In this document: positions 58,416 through 64,000 of the stretch, in pieces | Position numbering within the stretch: position 1 is the first letter of the stretch | Layout: each line of letters opens with the position of its first letter | Source of the DNA: Culex pipiens pallens | Taxonomy: Eukaryota; Arthropoda; Insecta; Diptera; Culicidae | Length of the DNA: 64,000 nucleotides | Direction: 5' to 3' | Assembly (NCBI RefSeq): GCF_016801865.2 | Contig: NC_068938.1 | Location: 111,352,141 to 111,416,140 of the forward strand | The notes under the pieces: model-generated | Told to the model about the DNA's origin: nothing | The model's input: only the letters and a program-made list of their open reading frames with translations | The model's database searches: none | Translations under genes and position numbers: made by a program

Positions 58416-58924
58416 ATTTAAAGTCTTAATGTATTTAAAGTATTCAAAGTATTTCAATTATTTTTAGTGTTAAATGTATTGAAAGTATTTCAAGTGTTTA
58501 AAACATTTCAAGTATTTGAACTATATCAAGTATATAAAGTATATAAAATCTTTAAAGTGTTTCAAATATTTTGAATTTTTAAAAGAATATAAAGAACTTC
58601 CAGAGTTTCAAGTATATAAAGAATTCAAAGTATTTAATGTTTTCAAAAATTTCTAATGTTTTTAGTATTTGAAGAATATCAAGTACATCAAATACTAAAA
58701 ACAAAGTATTTCAAACATGCAAATATTACAAATGTTTTGATTGTTTAGAGTATTTAATGTACTAATAACTAATATGTACTAGTGTTTAAAGTATGTAAAG
58801 TATGTAAAGTGCTCTGGATTTCTAGATTAAATTTTCAAAAGGTCCTATCAGCATAGGAAACCCACGACTCAAAGGATGTTTTGAAAATTTACTCTAGATT
58901 CAAAGTATTTCAAGTATTTCAAGT

Positions 58925-59508
58925 ATTCCAAGTATTTAAATTAAAGTATTTAAAGTATTGAAAGTATTGAAAGTATTTAAAGTATTTAAAGTATTTTTTA
59001 AAGTATTTAAAGTGTTTAAAGTATTTAAAGTATTTAAAGTATTTAAAGTATTCAAAGTATTCAAAGTATTCAAAGTATTAAATGTATTAAAAGTATTAAA
59101 AGTATTTAAAGTTTTTAAAGTATTTAAAGTATTTAAAGTATTTAAAGTATTTAAAGTATTTAAAGTATTTAAAGTATTTAAAGTATTTAAAGTATTTAAA
59201 GTATTTAAAGTATTTAAAGTATTTAAAGTATTTAAAGTATTTAAAGTATTCAAAGTATTCAAAGTATTCAAAGTATTAAAAGTATTAAAAGTATTAAAAG
59301 TATTTAAAGTTTTTAAAGTATTTAAAGTATTTAAAGTATTTAAAGTATTTAAAGTATTTAAAGTATTTAAAGTATGCAAAGTATTTACAGTATTTAAAGT
59401 ATGCAAAGTATTTAAAGTATTTAAAGTATTTTTTAAAGTATTTAAAGTATTTAAAGTATTTAAAGTATTTACAGTATTTACAGTAATTAAAGTATTTAAA
59501 GTATTTAA
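58925..59508 (+). repeat. 9-bp satellite core (AAAGTATTT)n
   Basis: About 60 units of AAAGTATTT with interspersed runs of AAAGTATTC and AAAGTATTA. A higher-order pattern is visible: a TTC-TTA-TTT-GTTTTT sequence near 59050-59115 recurs near 59248-59313, about 198 bp later. Because the unit is nine bases, one plus frame reads Lys-Val-Phe and one minus frame reads Asn-Thr-Leu without stops. Confidence 0.96.
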
Positions 59509-59509
59509 C

Positions 59510-59757
59510 GGTGCACATCAACCAGAGTTTTTGCACCCAGATTTTCGTTACAGACATTTTAGTATCTTAAAAACTACAGGTACTATTGAAATATTTTTGT
59601 ATTCATCCCCTAAAGTACTGTCCACAAAGTAATTTACAATAAAGTATGATTAATTTTACAATTCCGTTATTGCAGGATTGAGTCCGTAAGTATGACAATT
59701 TTGGAATAAGAATACAACAACTTCCTTCGTTGCTGTGCACCCTTAAAGTGCTTAAAG
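59510..59757. mobile_element. Small GTGCACA-ended element, copy 2
   Basis: Ends GGTGCACATCAACC and GCTGTGCACC. Reverse-complement relative of 58182-58415, inserted at the edge of the nonamer core. A related end lies at about 24279-24295. Non-coding. Confidence 0.8.
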
Positions 59758-61270
59758 ATTTAATGTGATTTAAAGTATTTAAGTGCTTAAAGTGCTTACA
59801 AAGGACTAAAATATCTAAAGAATTTAAAATATTCAAAGTATTTAAAGTGTTTCACTTATTTCAAGCATTGAAGGCATTTCAAGTTTTTTTTGAAGTTTAT
59901 CAAGTATTTCAAGAGTTTATTATTTTAAGTATTTAAAGTACTTCAAGTATTAGAAGTATGTTATTTATTTCAAATATTCAAGGTACTCAATGTATTTGAA
60001 GTAATCAAATATTTTAATTATTTACATTATTTAAAGTACTTCAGTATGGCAAGAATTTAATGTATTAAAAGTATTAGTATTCAAAGGACTAAGACTATTG
60101 AAAGTATTCAACAAATTTCAAGGATTTCACTTTTATGTATTTTATGTATTTTAAGTATATCAAATACTGTTGTAAGTATTCAATGAGTTCAAGTAATCAA
60201 AGTATTCAAAGGAATTAAAGTATTCAAAGTTGATTCAAAGTAGTTTAACAATTATTGAAATTCAAAATATTTGAAGTATTTCAAAAAATTCAGTAATTGC
60301 AGGTGCGTAAAATATTTCAAGTACTTAAAGAGTTCAAAGTATTTAAATATTTTAAATATTTAATGTTTTAAAAGAACTTCAAGTATTTAAAGTATTTGAA
60401 TTACATCAAGATTTCATGTATTTTATTTATATCAAGAATTTTAATTATTAAAGTATCCAAAGTATTAATAAAATTTCATATATTCCATCAAATATATCAA
60501 GTAGTTAATGTTCGTCATGTACTTCAATTGTTCGAAGTATACCAAGTATTTCAATTGTATAAAGAATATCAAATTTAAAATTGAGGTGAAAAGTCATTGA
60601 TTGTGGTTGGACACTCAATAATATTTTAACTGAATGAATGTACATGGAAAAGAAAATCTGAATAAATATTAAAAAAGAATTTCAAATATTTTAAGTATAC
60701 TTAGCATTCTAAGTATTTGAAGTTTATTAAGTTTTCAAACTTTTAAGTATTTAGGTATTCAAATTCAAAGTATTTGTTAAATATTTCAATTTAAAATATA
60801 TTACATTTTTTTGATTATTTAAATTTTCAGTTAAAGTGTCCAAAGTATTCAAAGTATTAAAAATATTTCAAGTATTTCACTTCACTTAAGTATTAAAAAA
60901 AATAAAAATATTCTAATTATTCTATGTATTGTAAGTATATCAAGTAGCTGAAGTGCATTACGTATTTCAAGTGTTTCAAGTTTTTTAAAAAGATTTTCAA
61001 GTATTTGAAGAATTTTAAGCATGTCATGAATTTTAAGTTCAGTGGACTCTCTCGTTGTCGATATTGAAGGGACCGTCGAGAGCGGGAGTTATCAAATTAT
61101 AGAACGAAAAATCGAAGCAATCTATTTGAAGGGACTAAAAATTTCAAATATTTGCAACGGCCTTAATGTATTTAAAATATCTGAAGTACAATAATTTCAT
61201 GTATTTAAAGTATTCAAATATTTCAAATTTATAAAGTATTTAAATATTTGAATAACTCAACATTTGCTTT

Positions 61271-61973
61271 GAATGTTTAAAATACTTGAAATCCTTAAAA
61301 TAAATAAAATACTGTGATTAATGACTAGATATCAGGAGTTTTTTTAAAAGGTCCAATAAACCAAATTTTCAGTTTTTGCTTTTTTTAATACCCTTAACTC
61401 AAGGCGGTTTCTAAAACACCCAGAAAGCAGAAACTGGAAATTTATTGGACCATTTTTTTGTTTTTAAAAATCCAGATATCCAAAATACTTAATCATACAA
61501 ATTTCTGCATTTCTGTTTGACCCAATCTCACTCTTAGTACTCTTATGTTTGTTATATTTAAAATACTTGATACATTTGAATTTTTCAACAAATTTATTTA
61601 CTTAATATATTTTCATAATTTGAAATTGATTTATAATTTTTGATATTAATATATCGTCAATTATTCGGAACATTCAATAGAATCATTGCAATTTATGTAA
61701 ATACTTAAAAAAAAATGAATTCTTTTGTAAACTCCTTTGATACTTTCAAAACACAGGAAATATAAAATTTACTTAAAATACTTGAACACATAAAATTCTA
61801 TAAAATTCTTTCAAGACTTCCAGTTTTTAAATGAGTTAGGAAAGGATATCATTGTATTTATAAAACTTTGAATACCAGAAATGCTTTAAATACTTGAAAG
61901 AATTGAAGTTAAAATACTTAATAAATTTGGAAATATTTGAATTGCTTAATTATTCGAATCTAATCAATACTTC
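61271..61973. other. AT-rich sequence, nothing recognised
   Basis: An inverted pair around AATAAACCAAATTTTCAG and CTGGAAATTTATTGGACC (61345-61452) suggests a small decayed foldback, and GACCCAATCTCACTC near 61540 resembles the interior of the MITE at 11096. No gene. A pogo-like MITE remnant (CAGTGGACTCTCTCG, GACCGTCGAGAGCG) lies just before, at about 61042-61085. Confidence 0.45.
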
Positions 61974-62384
61974 GGCGGCAGGCTTAACCGAATGGTTACG
62001 CTGTCCGCTTTGTAAGCAGATGATCATGGGTTCGATTCCCATCTGCTCCAACATTCCATCGGGTGGGGAAGTAAAACGTCGGTCCCGGCCTCGGTTGTTG
62101 TTAGGCCGTTAAGTTATTCCAGGTGTAGGAGTCGTCTCCATGCCATAAGTACAAACAACACACCAAACCAAGCCTACTCCGGTGGAATCGCTGGTGGCGG
62201 TTGGACTCGCAATCCAAAGGTCGTCAGTTCGAACCCTGGGGTGGAAAGTTCCTTGGAGTAGAAAGAGGTTTTGGTCCACCTCCCCATTCAAGCCTTCGGA
62301 CTCCTAAGCTCGAGCAGAAACTTGCAATAAAGACCACAAAAGACCTTGGGGTCGTGAATGTGTGTGGATGTTTTGATTTTTTGA
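61974..62384 (+). mobile_element. tRNA-derived composite SINE, third copy
   Basis: Same two-module structure as 249-647: head GGCTTAACCGAATGGTTACGC with loop TTTGTAA, then the second module with loop CTCGCAA, and a T-rich tail at about 62371. No clear target duplication. A small internal duplication (GTTGTTG near 62093) distinguishes it. Confidence 0.87.
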
Positions 62385-62670
62385 TTACACCAATTTATTA
62401 GAATATTTTGAAGAACTTAAAACACTTCCAATATTCGAAATGGTATGAATTTTTTAAATCTCTGAAAATACATTAAATGCCCAAAATATTCCGAATACTT
62501 GAATACTTTCAAATCATTAAAAACCTAAACATTTTAATTTGTTGCATCAATAATTAATAATCAATAAAATCATACTAAAATTTAATTTAATGTGAAACAT
62601 TATAAACTTGACACTTATCATTTGCAATAAAAGAAATCGAGAAATGGTCTGATTCTACTTACCCGTTATA

Positions 62671-62909
62671 GGGGAACTATACCCTTTCTCAGCCTATTTC
62701 TATTATCGGCCTATCAGCACTTTGATCATGAATTACAGCTTTAATAAAGTGTTTTTGACTGTTCCAAAGTAATAAATAGCTCAAACAAAAGTGAGCAAGC
62801 AACTCTCCATTGTTGATACATCTGAAATATTGATTTAATAGCGGAAAACGGCAAAAGTGATGAGAATTGGTCGAACGGCTTAGAGTGATTAAAATGGGCA
62901 TATTTCCCC
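62671..62909. mobile_element. TA-flanked MITE, copy 2, 239 bp
   Basis: Near-identical to 56947-57186, with TA at 62669-62670 and 62910-62911. The 70- and 77-residue frames overlapping it are not genes. Confidence 0.9.
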
Positions 62910-62911
62910 TA

Positions 62912-63269
62912 TTAACCTTATGTGTTCCATCTTCAGGGCAAACTCGTTTGTCTCCTAGAACTGCTGCTCAGTTATTTAAAGCGGAAGAAAATATCCAGGA
63001 CATGTTAGTCCTACCCGAACACCTTCCGGTTGTCCCGGCCAGCCTCAAAGATTCTTCTTTTTCTCGCGGTGATCATATGAACCTTCTGGTTCCAGTTTGA
63101 GTTTTCTTCGTATAATTTTTGTTCACTTTTTCTTCCTCTGAATTGCTTTTTATTCCTTTTATCAATTCGCACCATTCCACAACACCCCACCTCCCCCTCC
63201 CCCTCACAATCAATCAACATCACAAAATCGCGCGAGCAAGTTCAGCCCGCTTCTCCGCCGCAGTTCTTA
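62912..63269. other. No gene recognised
   Basis: Transition to GC-richer sequence with CCTCCCC runs at about 63188-63205. It may be the upstream or 5' UTR part of the captured CHCHD2-like fragment that follows. Confidence 0.35.
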
Positions 63270-63560
63270 ACTAGCAGCTCCACCACGTCAGGTCGCCGCG
63301 GGTCTTCCCCCACGCCAAGCGATCCCACCACCATCCCAGCCCATGATCCAGCACGTCCCACCGAGTGCTGTCGTTTTCCACTGATAGCCGCCCCCAGCCA
63401 GGGCTCGGTCTGATGGCCCAGATGGCCGCTACAGCGGTAGGTGTGGCGATCGTTTTCGCCGTCGGTCACACTACCATGACCATGACCGGACTGTTCTCCG
63501 GTTCGGAATCGAATGAAACGGTACCGGTTCCACGCCTGTCCCGCAGATTGCTGCTGTCCC
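63270..63560 (+). pseudogene. CHCHD2/CHCHD10-like fragment, broken
   Basis: The plus frame reads QPGLGLMAQMAATAVGVAI, then FAVGHTTMTMTGLFSGSES. This follows the conserved hydrophobic segment of CHCHD2/10 family proteins (QPGLMAQMAATAGGVAVGSAVGHT...MTGLFSG), mitochondrial intermembrane-space proteins linked to MICOS and respiratory regulation. A Pro/Ala-rich stretch (AAPPRQVAAGLPPRQAIP) in another frame just upstream resembles the family N-terminus, so a frameshift (about 63380) separates them. The C-terminal twin CX9C (CHCH) domain is not found in the rest of the window. The 180-residue open frame continues past 63560 without similarity. An exon of a real gene beyond the assembly gap is possible, but the replaced glycines and the frameshift favour a pseudogene. 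Confidence 0.75.
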
Positions 63561-63977
63561 GGAAGCGCACGGCAGCGGGCATTTCTTTTCGAGCGCCCAG
63601 AACTCTTTTTCCCGATCCGGCAAAAAAAAAACGGCACTACCGCAGTCCGCACACGGCACTCTTCCGGCAGCTATTTTTCCGATTTTTATTTAAAAAACCA
63701 CAACACGTACCAAGAACCGGAACATGGTCCACGCCGTGTTCCAGATTCCACGAAGAACCGAACGAACCTGCACGCGGTAGAGAAAACGTAAACATTTTAA
63801 ATTTGGCTAAGTCCAAATCTGACAGCTCGCTGCTGCGTCAGAAATGCAATATTTCAGCTGTTTTCAGAGGGTTCTGTGCATCACCGCTAGGAGGCGTCAT
63901 AATTTGAGCCATGCGACCTCTTTTTTTGGAAACGCGAACTAATTTGGCTCGACTTGGATTTTGGCTGTTTTACTGGG
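63561..63977. other. No gene recognised
   Basis: Continuation of open frames without recognisable similarity. ATGCGACCTCT near 63913 echoes sequence at 48151. Confidence 0.4.
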
Positions 63978-64000
63978 NNNNNNNNNNNNNNNNNNNNNNN
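63978..64000. other. Assembly gap (N)
   Basis: Run of N to the end of the window; its true length is unknown. Confidence 1.

Larger units (their letters stand above)
56276..61270 (+). repeat. Degenerate nonamer region (AAGTATTTN-type)
   Basis: About 5 kb built from variants of AAGTATTTC, AAGTATTTG and AAAGTATTT, decaying in both directions from the homogeneous core at 58925-59508 and interrupted by several MITEs. All open frames here, including the 224- and 156-residue ones, are repeat translations. Confidence 0.85.

Noticed and set aside
58936..59632. 224-residue plus frame and 156-residue minus frame
   Set aside because: Translations of the 9-bp satellite; no non-repeat coding content.

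Overview
This window looks like transposon-rich, AT-rich insect nuclear DNA, most probably from a mosquito of the Culex pipiens/quinquefasciatus group. The organism call is an inference. It rests on several tRNA-derived SINE families, including one with the dimeric tRNA architecture reported for the Culex 'Twin' SINE, on very dense small non-autonomous DNA transposons (MITEs), and on decayed gene fragments whose residues look dipteran. I see no intact protein-coding gene, no intact transposase or reverse transcriptase, no rRNA and no convincing functional tRNA gene. Nearly all long open frames are fortuitous readings of repeats.

Layout. 0-11.7 kb: a SINE with a 10-bp target duplication, a 1.59-kb near-perfect foldback element (3301-4887), a transposon carrying its own array of ~163-bp tandem repeats (5.8-7.66 kb), a second large foldback (8.4-10.86 kb) and a TA-flanked MITE. 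11.7-24 kb: unique sequence, inverted-repeat elements sharing a terminal core, a ~660-bp tandem repeat broken by nested insertions (one is a 605-bp composite SINE with a 24-bp target duplication), and a hAT-type element with a perfect 8-bp duplication sitting inside an older AT-rich repeat. 24-34.8 kb: mostly unremarkable unique sequence. 34.8-44.2 kb: a second copy of the tandem-repeat transposon broken by a 1.6-kb insertion, a Twin-like SINE, a Harbinger-like MITE, a hAT element whose target duplication was later hit by a SINE, and a SINE containing an 82-bp hAT MITE.

45.7-52.95 kb is the most unusual part: a cluster of broken, intron-bearing gene fragments, all on the minus strand. In minus-strand order these are an unrecognised acidic protein, COP9 signalosome subunit 2 (CSN2), ribosomal protein L21, and a MADF-domain protein joined in frame to the BRCT and WGR-start region of a PARP1-like protein. 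One CSN2 exon is split by about 2 kb that includes a palindromic ~16-bp satellite whose orientation flips. A CHCHD2-like fragment lies on the plus strand near the right end (63.3-63.6 kb). 53-62 kb is simple-sequence satellite: an 8-bp array in two homogenised phases, and a 9-bp array in the middle of roughly 5 kb of degenerate derivatives, both carrying inserted MITEs. The window ends in an assembly gap.

The elements do not form a pathway. They record successive insertions, and several pairs of loci serve as each other's empty sites, which lets the order of events be read directly.
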